DNA of 64,000 bases from the NCBI GenBank assembly GCA_963377175.1, contig CAUJNA010003001.1:1272424-1336423 (forward strand), read 5' to 3'. Below, in pieces: positions 53,930 to 63,285 of the stretch. The notes under the pieces are model-generated. The model was not told the DNA's origin, made no database searches, and saw only the letters and a list, made by a program, of their open reading frames with translations. A program made the translations under genes and the position numbers. This DNA is from Effrenium voratum. Its lineage: Eukaryota; Sar; Dinophyceae; Suessiales; Symbiodiniaceae. The number at the start of each line of letters is the position of its first letter. Positions within the stretch are counted from its first letter, which is position 1.

Positions 53930-54151
53930 TTCTTGGAGGGTGACATTGAGGTGACCGGGAACACGCCGACGCGCGAACAGAGGATGGCCGCGCAGCGATT
54001 GCGCGAGAACACGGGTCATCGAGCACCGCTGCGGTTGGCGAGAGCATTTCTAATTGCCGAAGCGCAGCCGGAATTGGTTCGGGCCGCCCAGGAGGTGAAG
54101 TGTGAGATTTGCCGGGATTGGTCCAAACCTTCACCGTGCCCAAATCCTTAG
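53930..54151 (+). pseudogene. Decayed retroelement Pol fragment, pre-integrase zinc-binding region
   Basis: The frame reads TPTREQRMAAQRLRENTGHR, then APLRLARAFLIAEAQPELVR and AAQEVKCEICRDWSKP before TAG. This follows the pattern of the zinc-binding segment ahead of integrase in LTR-type Pol proteins abundant in dinoflagellates (..RLH.N.GH......LARAL...GA......A....C..C). The first histidine appears replaced by arginine and no integrase core or reverse transcriptase follows in frame, so it is a remnant. Confidence 0.55.
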
Positions 54152-54836
54152 GATGTGCAGCATCCTCCAACCCGCGGAGACCGTGAACGCGAAAACCAGC
54201 TGCACCGCGGCAACAACTTCTGGACTCGGTGTCACGGTTCTCGGCGCCCCCAAGACAATTTTCACACAGTGGGACCAATGACTCACGCAGCTGCTGTAGC
54301 AGAACTGAAGGACACCCACGGGTACACGGCCTCATTGCTGCAGGAGACGGCGGTGATTCCTTCGCCCGACCTGTGGCAAGCCAATGCGACGCAACAAATG
54401 TCGCATTGGTGTTGTTGTCTGTCAGTAGTCCGGTGTCCGCTTGGCTATAAAGTGGGCGGCCAGCAAGCTTCGTGGCAGCATTGGCCTGCCGCAGCGGTTT
54501 GTGTTTTCCTTCGGCGCTTCCAGAGCACTGCAGTTTGGGGGTGCTGGTGCAGCTGCTGCTTTAGGTGCTGTCAGACGCTGGTGATGATATGCGCATTTTT
54601 GCGAGATTGGCGGGGGGCGCATTTTTGCCAGAAGGGCTCACGCTGTCCACACAATTGGAGCAAACAAAAACACTTAAGTTCAATTCCACACCAGGAAGTC
54701 TCTCAGTTCTACACCCAGAAGTGTCCCTGATTTTGACATGATGTGGCCAACGAGCAGTATGCAATCCTCGATCAGTCATATGCTATCTGGGGCCTATGCT
54801 GGTGTACTTCTTTGTTATGCTTCTTTTCTTAGCTTC

Positions 54837-54862
54837 CTTCTTTCTTTCTTTCTTTCTTTATC

Positions 54863-54913
<51 letters not shown>

Positions 54914-55016
54914 GTATTTCTGTATTTCTTTCTTTTTCGTACTTATATACGTATATGTGTATTTGTTTATTTATGTACATCGATGTCTGTATTTCTGCAC
55001 GTCTGTTTGTATTTGC

Positions 55017-55085
<69 letters not shown>

Positions 55086-55105
55086 TAATTCTTTCTTTCT
55101 TGCTT
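54837..55105 (+). repeat. (TTTC)n arrays, two blocks
   Basis: Blocks at 54837-54928 and 55020-55100, separated by about 90 bases of T-rich GTATTT and TATGTA sequence. Confidence 0.95.
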
Positions 55106-55119
55106 TGGTTTGTTTGCGT

Positions 55120-55121
55120 GT

Positions 55122-55182
<61 letters not shown>

Positions 55183-55211
55183 CGCTTGCTTGCTTGCTTG
55201 CTTGCTTGCTT
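55120..55211 (+). repeat. (TTGC)n array
   Basis: About 22 CTTG units with one CTCG variant. Confidence 0.95.
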
Positions 55212-55298
55212 TTTTGTGCGTGTGTGTTTGTTTGGTTGGGTGGCCTGGGTTGGGTTGGGATGGGTCGGATTGGGTTTGATTGATTGGTGGGTTGATTG

Positions 55299-55441
55299 AT
55301 TAATGGTTGGTTGGTTGGTTGGTTGGTTGGTTGGTTGGTTGGTTGGTTGGTTGGTTGGTTGGTTGGTTGGTTGGTTGGTTGGTTGGTTGGTTGGTTGGTT
55401 GGTTGGTTGGTTGGTTGGTTGGTTGGTTGGTTGGTTGGTTG
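55299..55441 (+). repeat. (GGTT)n array, about 35 perfect units
   Basis: Uninterrupted TTGG repeat over roughly 140 bases after a degenerate GATTGATTGG lead-in from 55270. Confidence 0.98.
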
Positions 55442-55509
55442 TTGTGCTTGTTTGGTTGTTCGCCGTTCTTTCTTTCTTGTGCGTGTGTGTTTGTGTTCCC
55501 GCTCGGTTC

Positions 55510-55529
55510 GTTGCTTGCTTGCTTGCTTG

Positions 55530-55561
<32 letters not shown>

Positions 55562-55562
55562 C
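55510..55562 (+). repeat. (TTGC)n changing into (TGCC)n
   Basis: CTTGCTTGCTTG passes directly into CCTGCCTGCCTG. Confidence 0.95.
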
Positions 55563-55643
55563 TTGGCTCGAGTTTTTCGACCTGTTTGGATCTTCAACCA
55601 TCCTTGCCTTCGTGCTTCAAGGGGCATAGGGTATTGAGGTCGT

Positions 55644-55742
55644 GTTGACCCCGGATCAATCAACCCCAGTTTAGTAATATGGGGGTGTTTCCCTCCAAAA
55701 CCCTCCTATTAATGAACAGGGGTTGATGAATCCGGGGTCAAC
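55644..55742 (+). mobile_element. Family E short TIR element, copy 1 (99 bp)
   Basis: About 24-bp ends beginning GTTGACCCCGGATCAATCAA and finishing TTGATGAATCCGGGGTCAAC, inverted with two mismatches. The inner GTTTAGTAATATGGGGG and CCTCCTATTAATGAAC are also partly complementary, so most of the element can fold on itself. Confidence 0.8.
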
Positions 55743-56892
55743 ATTGTGATTTTAATAGTAAGGCAGTATATTCCTTTCTGCCCAGCCCTGTTTGCGAGGG
55801 CACGATGCCAACCCCTGAAAATGCTGAGTGACCTGTTGTTTTAGGATATCCCCAGAAAGGAACAGGTATTCGGAGTAGAGTGCTGATCTTGTTTGCTTCC
55901 GGCTCTTTGTCCCGAGCAACTGTACTTGTCGACCGTCGAACACCACCCTTTTGATTTTCCCCTATTTTGATCGAACCCATGGTTCCCGGGAATGGAACCA
56001 GGGGATCAGCACGAATGTGATTGACTAACGAGGGATGTCCCATGTCAAAAGGGGCGCTTGCAGTTTTGGGGAAGGCGCGGCGTTTATGGGCTTGCTTCGG
56101 GAATCTTCTTCCCCGTGGTTTCCTCCAAAGAAAGCCTTAGCAACAGGATCTCTTAAAGACTACACTTACAACCATCTGGTAGACGTAGAAGCTCCCCTTG
56201 ACACAGCTGGTAAAGGTTGATTTTATTTGGCCCAAATTAATCCTTTAAGACGCCCTTAATCAAGGGCTTAGGGAGCTACCTCACAACACGAACCATGATG
56301 TCTACCAAAGAGTCCGGGATCTATCAAAATTCAAACCCAAATCGGGGGTGTCTTTGTTTGTGGGTACCCTTTTTAGGGGTTGAGCCACAGGGACAAAAGC
56401 CATTTTGAGGGGTCTTTGATATAAGGCCAGCAAGGTTAGAGGAGCGGGGAAATGGATCCTGTGACCTCCGCAGGAAGCCTTATTCTCCGTGATGCCAGCG
56501 TCCCAGCCATTCCTTGACAGACTTTACTTGGGTGTGGATCGTTGTTTGAGGGTGCTCATCTTGGGCAACCGAAAACAAGACCGATTGTTTGGGGGTCTGA
56601 CTATTTTCGAAGAGTTGTCGTCATGGTGATGGCTGGTTTGTACTTCATAATTTGTGGCTGCTGCTGTTGTCATGGTCAGCTTTAGGATCGGACGTCTCTC
56701 CCATTTTCCGCCACCGTATCCTGGCATAGAACCGCCAACAGACCTGAAGGGGGCCCCCATGAGATTGGGGATCCCCTCATTTTGCACAGGTTGTACACGT
56801 GAATTCAGGCATCACATGCTGGTCAACCGTAATCGATGCGGCCAATTCCCCCCAAAAAGACGGAAAGATGAGGGGGCTTGGGGGGGAGGAAG
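55743..56892. other. Stretch without a supported gene
   Basis: AGGATATCCCCAGAAAGG and other short motifs recur elsewhere, but no exon-like frame or complete element could be defined. Confidence 0.35.
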
Positions 56893-56985
56893 GGGAGGGG
56901 GGAGGGAGCCCAAAAAGGCCCTAAATAAGGCCTTATTAAGGGATTAATAAGGGCTTATTTGGGCTCCCTCCCCCCCCTCGCCCCC
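56893..56985 (+). mobile_element. Hairpin-forming inverted repeat ending at a splice acceptor
   Basis: GAGGGGGGAGGGAGCCCA and TGGGCTCCCTCCCCCCCTC are near-perfect inverted arms about 50 bases apart; GGCCTTATT and CTAAATAAGGCC lie between. The right arm is the pyrimidine tract of the acceptor CCCCCAG at 56987. Confidence 0.65.
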
Positions 56986-56987
56986 AG

Positions 56988-57154
56988 CCCCGCATAAGAC
57001 AAGAGTCTCAGTGAGGCGCCGGCTAAATGCGGGCGGTTCCAGTGCCCTGGACGCCCGCGCTGTGACGGCCATCTTGGAACAAGACTCTTGGAAGAGGCGC
57101 GCGGTCAGCCAAGCCTCTGCAAACATGTTGGCAACATCAGTGTGGCTCCAGTGA
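56988..57154 (+). CDS. Terminal exon, unknown protein
   Basis: After CTCGCCCCCAG the frame reads PHKTRVSVRRRLNAGGSSAL, then DARAVTAILEQDSWKRRAVS and QASANMLATSVWLQ, TGA at 57152-57154. Third positions are strongly G/C and the composition is basic and helical. The family is not recognised. Confidence 0.65.
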
Positions 57155-58248
57155 ATGCTTACATGTGTGTGTGTGTGTGTGGAAAAGGGGAATTCGACTG
57201 GAACTCCTTTTGCTTTTGGGGTTTTGAGAATCCAGTTTCTGGTCGCATTTCCGGTAATTCGCTGGTTTCTATGAATGTCAACTCAGTGTGGGCGGGATGT
57301 CTAAAGCCTTTAGCTCACCACATGGGTTTGTCTCAAACAGGGGACCTTCGCGTACCAAACTCAAACAGAAGACACACCCAAGCACCCTGCAACCATGTCC
57401 AAAATCCCAAGCACTGCTACGCATGTGGGCCCAAAATGCGGGTTCTCCTTTTGGTGTTTCTTTAACACGGAGTACCCCCCCAAGCAAAAGCAAAAAACAT
57501 TAACAAACAAGAAAGAAGCTACGCTTGTGGGGCTAGAATGGTGGCGTTCCTTCTATTTTTCTTTAAAACCACCAAACTTGGCGTTCTGCAAAGCCTCATT
57601 GAAGAATTGCAAGGACCAAGCGATTCTGTGGGGAAAAAATGGTGCAGGGCGGCCTTGGCCCGGCCTCGCTGCGTGGCCGGGGCCCGAAGATGTCGAGGGA
57701 TCTGTGTCGGGGGTTGGGGGACTCAGCCTTGCCCACCCAGTCGTTGCTTTGTCCCTTTGTGTTTTGCGAGTTGTTTGTTCCTTTTTTTTGGTGTTGTGCT
57801 GATTTGTTTTTTTGGCGGAGTTGCTTTGTGTCTTTTTTTGCCATTTGGTGTTTCTCTTCCGGGGTGACATGAGGCAAGTATGGTCTGCTTCCAGCACTCT
57901 CCCCTTCTCATGAGAGGGGATTGCCAGGTTCTACTTCATTTGTTTGTTGGATTTAGGGTGGCTAGGATATGGAACTGAGTCTGAATCAGTCTGAACATAT
58001 CATGATTTTGGTTTTCGCAAGACGGCCGATCTGTGGGAACAGCCACATGCTTAGACTCTTAGACTTTGAAAGTTTAGAGGGATTTGTGACCTATCCCACT
58101 AACAGCCAACAACGTGCAAGGGATCAGCGCACCAGAAACACACCGGAAGTCGCGTTGTTTTGTTTCAATCTTGTCCAGTGAGTTGTCTCCCATGAGTTGT
58201 TCTCCCCTTTTGTTTGGGCGGCTTCACCACACATGTCTCAAGCGCCAG
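57155..58248. other. Stretch with one possible exon
   Basis: 57640-57720 is GC-rich with all three frames open (one reads NGAGRPWPGLAAWPGPEDVE) and could be an exon. TCTCAAACAGGGGAC to AGAAGACACACCCA at 57331-57381 resembles a family M element. A TG microsatellite lies at 57163-57180. Confidence 0.35.
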
Positions 58249-58557
58249 GGCCCCAGCTGCTTTCTGAACGTCGCTGAGCTTCCCGGGTCCTGGCCAGGTT
58301 TTCCAGTGCCCTCTTGCCGTTTCTTTTTGGGGGAGGGTTCCCCTACACTAAAATAGACAAAACCGATGTTCCTTTTTTTAAGTGGATTTATTTATATTTT
58401 TGTTTACAGTGGGTACCCTTATTCTAAGCTCTCCACTGGAGGACCTAGCTGGGCTTCTTCCCCGTGAGGTGCGCGCGTTACTGGAGAACGGCGGCCTGGA
58501 GAGCCTGGTCTTCGCAGAGTGGTGGCTGCAGCAGGCGCAACTCGGAGAAGCCGCGGG
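58249..58557 (+). CDS. Two exons separated by a family B element acting as the intron
   Basis: Exon 1 (58249-58297, after AGCGCCAG) reads GPSCFLNVAELPGSWP and ends in phase 1 at CCAG/GTTTTC. Exon 2 (58449-58557) starts at the first base after the element's CCTAG end and continues in phase: AGLLPREVRALLENGGLESL then VFAEWWLQQAQLGEAA. GC3 in exon 2 is very high. The next intron begins with a family A element. The protein is not recognised; it looks soluble and helical. Confidence 0.6.
58294..58448 (+). mobile_element. Family B short TIR element, copy 4, precise intron
   Basis: Left end CCAGGTTTTCCAGTG, right end CCACTGGAGGACCTAG. CTGG flanks it on both sides (58290-58293 and 58449-58452). It is 155 bp; the GT at 58298 and the final AG at 58447-58448 serve as splice sites of a 151-bp intron. 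The middle has a T-rich insertion relative to copies 1-3. Confidence 0.75.
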
Positions 58558-58839
58558 GTGTGGCTCCCTGCCAGTCGTCCAGTTCAGCTTAGGGTTTTTT
58601 GGTTGCTTTTTGTTGGTTTGGTGGTTGGGTTTTCATTCCAACTTGGGTGTTTTAGTTGTTTTTTGTTGGTTTGGCGAGGATTGGGGGTTTCCATTCAACC
58701 AACTAGAAGTCTAGAAGTGCGACGTTTAGCACGGTTCCCTCGGTTTTTAGTTGCGTTGCGTTGGTTTGGTGGTTGGGGGTTTCCATTTAACCACTGAAAG
58801 TTAGACGCTTAGCAGGGGATCTGAAAACAAACAGCCCAG
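58557..58839 (+). repeat. Family A repeat, enlarged copy with repeated core
   Basis: It begins GGTGTGGCTCCCTGCCAGTC right at the end of an exon and finishes ACAAACAGCCCAG. The core TTGGTTTGGTGGTTGGG with TTTCCATT.AACCA occurs up to three times, so the copy is 283 bp instead of about 115. Confidence 0.7.
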
Positions 58840-60250
58840 TTTCGCTAGGACTCTGGGGTCCTTGCACTTTGTGGCTTAGAATATATACATAATTTACATA
58901 TGTATATGTGATATGTTCCGCTGGTTTTGAAGGGAATGGATTTTCTTTTTCGGGGGACGAACCACGCAAATGGAGGGGCGAGTGCTCAGCTCATGATTGG
59001 ACGGCGAGGCTTCCTGTGGAACCCCAAAAGCAGAACCCCGGTTGATTCTTGGCGTCTGAATTCGGACTGGGAATTACAGGTGAAAATACATCCGGGGTCC
59101 AGATGTTTCCTTTTACTTTCCAGTGTGTGGGTTTCCCATCAAAAGAACTGTGCCCTGAAAAGTTCCCCTTCGAATGAGCTTAGGGGGCTTAGCAGGGGTC
59201 TTGATACTTCCTTGGTTGCCAGTGATTAAAAAAAAAAGGTACCGTTTAGGCTATGTGAACTGTTTCTCTTCCGTTTGCGTTTCAACACGTATTAGTTTCT
59301 TAAATTGGAGTTAAAGGGAATCTATCACTGCTGAACATATTGTTATTTGTGCAAGGGAGTGAAACAGATAGGGGGTCTCTTTAGTGGGGTGATGCTTTAA
59401 ACAATATGCATTCCAATTTGGGAGTCACAATCTGCCAAGACTGGTTTGGCTGGACGGCCATATATGAGCACCAGGCAAGGGCCGATACCGACCCCGGTCT
59501 TTTTGTTGAAGCACTTGTAGATCAATAGGGGACGAATTAGTCAGCCAGAGAGGTGTTTATTGTGGGTTCCCATTTCCACCCCCCCCGTATGTTGTTGTCC
59601 TTTGTTGCTTTATCCAAGTCTTGTCGAATCACAATTCTTGAGTAGGACCGCAAAGGAACCGCACCATTTTTTAGAGGCAATACCCAAAGGCAACCCTCCA
59701 CTGTGGGCGCTTGTGGGGTAAGACCAAACATAAGGAAGCCAGCCAGCTTGGTATTGCTTGCCGGTTCTCAAGGTATGAGGGAATGACCCCTATGAACACC
59801 ATTCAGCTGGTGGTGAAACTTTACGGAGATCCCCCGTTTGCGGTTCCTTTCCCAACATCCCGAGATGGATTTCCAAGCAAACCTGCAACAAAGGGAAAGG
59901 CGGGGAACCTCAAATAAAGTGACATCCTGGGAAACATGTCGCATCACTTTTCAGGGCCCCATTAAGTGAACCCAAGATGATATATTCACCCACGATGGTC
60001 TCCAGGTGATTTCCAGAGTTACATACTGAGAACCAGCAAGAACCATGTGAACCTTCACTTCTCCGAGACCCATAACTTACAAACCTCGAGTGGCTTGCTT
60101 CTCTTTTTTCAACTTGTTGGAGGAGTTTCCCTTGTTCAACGTTAAAACTTAAGAGAGTGCCATTTCTTTTCGCTCCCTCAGACATACAGCCGGAAGCTCC
60201 CCCAATTCGCCACTGTAAATGGAACCAAGTCTTCCGTTTCGGGGTCCGAG
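58840..60250. other. Stretch without a supported gene
   Basis: Copies of the motif GGTTTTGAAGGGAATGGATT (58926) and GTTAAAGGGAATCTATCACT (59311) are present. No exon-like frame was found. Confidence 0.35.
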
Positions 60251-60336
60251 CTTCCATGGAATCGCCTGGAAAAGGGTCTGGAACTTGGAATGCGCAGGCC
60301 AAAGGCGAGCGCCTCCAGGAATTTCTGCAGGCCCTG
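60251..60336 (+). CDS. Internal exon, unknown protein
   Basis: After GGTCCGAG the frame reads SMESPGKGSGTWNAQAKGER then LQEFLQAL and ends CTG/GTAGGC. GC3 is high towards the end. Confidence 0.5.
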
Positions 60337-61182
60337 GTAGGCGTGAGCCGAATCGGCCAAAATTTGGGGCATGTTTCTTTTGTGGCTTCTGGGGTCTCAG
60401 AATAAAATCGCATTCCGGGCTCCCTATATATTTCTGCAAGGGTGGTTTTGGACATCACCGTTTGGGCCAGAGTGAGTTTCCTTTTGGTGATGCCCTGATA
60501 TTTGAAGGGTTTTGAAGGTTGACGAAATATGAAGCGGAGTCCAACAAGTATATATTATTTTTGGTGTACCCACAAGGTGTGGCCCTGTTCTCAGGAGCGG
60601 CTTAGAGGCTTTTAGAAACCCTGTTGTTTCGGGCTTAGTTGAGGTTGGTTGTTGGTTGCAACTGACAGTGGTTGATCCTTCTACAAAATATACTACAACA
60701 TATAAGCGAACAAGGGCAACCCGAAACACTTCTGAACTGTTTCATTTGCCTTTTGCCCTAAGGCTGTTTAAGTATTGAATGAATTACACCACGCGGGTAT
60801 TGAGTGTGGAGGCTACTCCTCGGGCTCATTTGAGTTTCAGGGGGGCCTATCGTGAATCCTCGATGCAGGGCGTCCGCCCAGATGAATCGTCAGCAACCAG
60901 TGAATCGTTGCTGGGGCTTAGAATTCCATTTGCGCCTCTTGCTACAGCGTTGCTCCGAAGCCCAAAAGATAGATTTGTTTCAACATAGGGGACTCTCAAA
61001 GTTAGATTCGTTTTTCCAGTTGTTCCCCTTATTTGGAGAAACGAACGGACCGCCCTGCCGAGGGTGCCCTTTTCATCTTAAGGCTTAAACCACAGGGAAG
61101 ACACCATTTCTGAGCATCCTCCTATGCCCAAATGGACTCTGCCCTTGGCATGCCCCCACACCCCACACCCCCTGCGCGCCAG

Positions 61183-61251
61183 GCGATCGAGTGGAGCTGG
61201 CGGAGGACTTTGGCATTTACTGGAGGCATAGATCGGAAGAGCTGAGGGCAC
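61183..61251 (+). CDS. Internal exon, unknown protein
   Basis: After TGCGCGCCAG the frame reads DRVELAEDFGIYWRHRSEEL then RA with a GTCAAA donor at 61252. Another frame (AIEWSWRRTLAFTGG) is open but less balanced. Confidence 0.45.
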
Positions 61252-62061
61252 GTCAAAAAAAAATGGGCTGTGGTTGGCAAAACCGTTTTGGGATCACATT
61301 TTTGGTTGGTAGGTGAATTCACCACCCATTTTGGAACCTATTGTAGTGGGGATTGAATCGGATGTTCACCGACGGTACGGGATTTTGACCCATGGCCAAA
61401 TAGAGGACCCAAAAGAGTTGTTGGTGTACTGCTGCGTTTCCTATGAAAACCAAAAGTGGGTGCCTTCAAAAAAAGGAGCCCCCCCCCCCCCCCAATTCTC
61501 ACCTTCCAAAGCGAATCGACCTGAAATATAGAACCACCTAACCAGAACCACCTGACCTTCCAAAGATGACCCACAGCCTTTCGCAACCACTTTAGTTCTG
61601 GGTCCCTTCGGCCGAGCCATTGGCGTCTCGGACTATGGGTTGCGAGCGCTGGGGCGTTCTTAGCAAAAGAGCGCCACTTCTTCTCATGGGAATCCACTGG
61701 GACCTGGTCTGGGAATTTTGGTGTAGCGTATGGAACAGAAGTTGAGCACACATGAGTTTCTTGCCCACCCCCCTTTGTGATCCAAGATTCGATCCGATCG
61801 GCAGAGTCTTTCTGTGTTCCTCGACCCAGTGCCAACGTCAACCCGTTATCGGCCCGCCCTTTTGGGGAACAAGTCGTCTTTTCCGAATTAAACCTGCCAA
61901 CAGTTTGATTTTTGCTCAAGCGGAAAAAGCAACCGGGGCAAACCCAACCCTGTTTTTGTACCGCTGCTTGGTTTGGGGGAGGGGTCCAAGGTGCTCCGAG
62001 GACCAAACGAGGGCAGAAAGCTGGTCGGTTGCCTGTGCCTGCGCTTTCCCAGTGCTTCCAG
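61252..62061. other. Stretch without a supported gene
   Basis: Both strands carry long open frames (about 240 codons) without codon bias. A C run of 14 lies near 61480. Confidence 0.35.
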
Positions 62062-62204
62062 CTCACATTATGACCAAGGTGCTCACCTCTATGTTTCGAT
62101 CACTGGCTGGTTTTTGGTTGGACGGATCGCACATGATCAGGATTTTGCTCTCTATTTTACCACAAGACGACGGATCTCAAAGCAAGATGTGCCTATCTAT
62201 TAAG
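62062..62204 (+). CDS. Candidate exon, two frames open
   Basis: Bounded by TGCTTCCAG and AAG/GTGGCT. One frame reads AHIMTKVLTSMFRSLAGFWL then DGSHMIRILLSILPQDDGSQ and has the better codon bias; the other reads SHYDQGAHLYVSITGWFLVG. I cannot decide. Confidence 0.4.
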
Positions 62205-63144
62205 GTGGCTGAAAACACTCGGCTGACCAGGGGCGGAAGTTCTGCCCAGCGTTCTTGGAGCAATCTCAGAGAAGCACACCCACTGACGTGTTCCACCGAT
62301 AAAGTTTCGGAACGCTGGGTGATTTCAAGCCCTGTTTCGCTATCTGAGAAATCTGATCAGTGTAACCAGCACCCCCCCTTGCCTGCTTTTTCAACCCTGT
62401 GCAAACCAAAGAGCAGTGGTTCGGAGGCGACCTGGCATCAACTCGCCTAAATGGATCTATAGCCCGCCGGCGAATCAATCGGGTGCCAAGAGCGGATGAA
62501 AATCGGAGCCTTTGAAGCTGAAGTGAGACGAAAATCGCAGCTGACTGGCAGATACTTGAGGACTTCAACCCAGAGACATAGGTCTCCTTTTGATTGCTGA
62601 GTTTGGAAAGAAATAGATGGTACTGGTTTAAGGATTGGCTTTATGCCCCATTTGCCAGGGCCATCTCTTTCTCCAAAGGACCACTTATGCCCAGAGCTGG
62701 CCTTGAAGGTTCTTCAAGGAATGGGGATGTGTCCAGCTAGCAAAGCCAAACATAGGCAGTGTCCCCTCAGTTTTGTGGAAGAAACAAGTCCCAACTAGAC
62801 ACCGTAACAAAACATGCCCACGTGTCAGAAGAAGCGTGTTTGCAAGCTTCTCAGTTTCCTCGGCAGTTCCTTCTCAACTTCCTCGAATTTAGTACATGGG
62901 GTACCTTATTTTGCCCGGTAGTGGCTTGGTGGGGCTGGTCGATTCCATCGACAAGTAGCTTGGCGACCAAAAGAGAATTTGTTGACCCATAAACCCGCTT
63001 CCCCCACAGAGTGAAGTCCAGTTAAGGCGACGCACATCACCTAGCCAGCCGTTCCCAACTCGTCAATGAGGCCGGGTGTGTGAGCGCAGCGCCAGGTTTC
63101 GCTTGCCACGAAGTGGCCTAAGCCTTCCTCAACTCTTCCATCAG
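62205..63144. other. Stretch without a supported gene apart from the family G relative
   Basis: No frame shows both splice sites and codon bias. Confidence 0.3.
62605..62690 (+). repeat. Family G relative, diverged
   Basis: AGATGGTACTGGTTTAAGG and TTGCCAGGGCCATCTCTTTC, then CCAAAGGACCACTTATG, parallel the element at 16083-16190. Confidence 0.5.
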
Positions 63145-63285
63145 CTCGAGGACGCGTGGCTCTATGTTTCCCACGAAGAAGCTAGGGGCATCTTATTTCT
63201 GATGGGTGGAACTGCGAGGGGTCGGCACAATACTCGGCTGAAAGACAGCCGGTGGGTCGCCCATAGCTATCATCCTAAAAGTTGA
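63145..63285 (+). CDS. Terminal exon, unknown protein
   Basis: After TTCCATCAG the frame reads LEDAWLYVSHEEARGILFLM then GGTARGRHNTRLKDSRWVAH and SYHPKS, TGA at 63283-63285. Confidence 0.5.
   Translation, partial: LEDAWLYVSHEEARGILFLMGGTARGRHNTRLKDSRWVAHSYHPKS

Noticed and set aside
55299..55441. Telomeric repeat
   Set aside because: The unit is GGTT, not TTTAGGG, and it is internal and flanked by other simple repeats.
54796..55663. Open frames of 100-247 codons on both strands ([32 protein letters not shown])
   Set aside because: Tetranucleotide arrays read through in every frame; there is no codon bias or splice context.
61338..62066. 242-codon - strand open frame
   Set aside because: Low-complexity and unbiased composition; it overlaps an equally long + strand frame and a C-run, so chance is likely.
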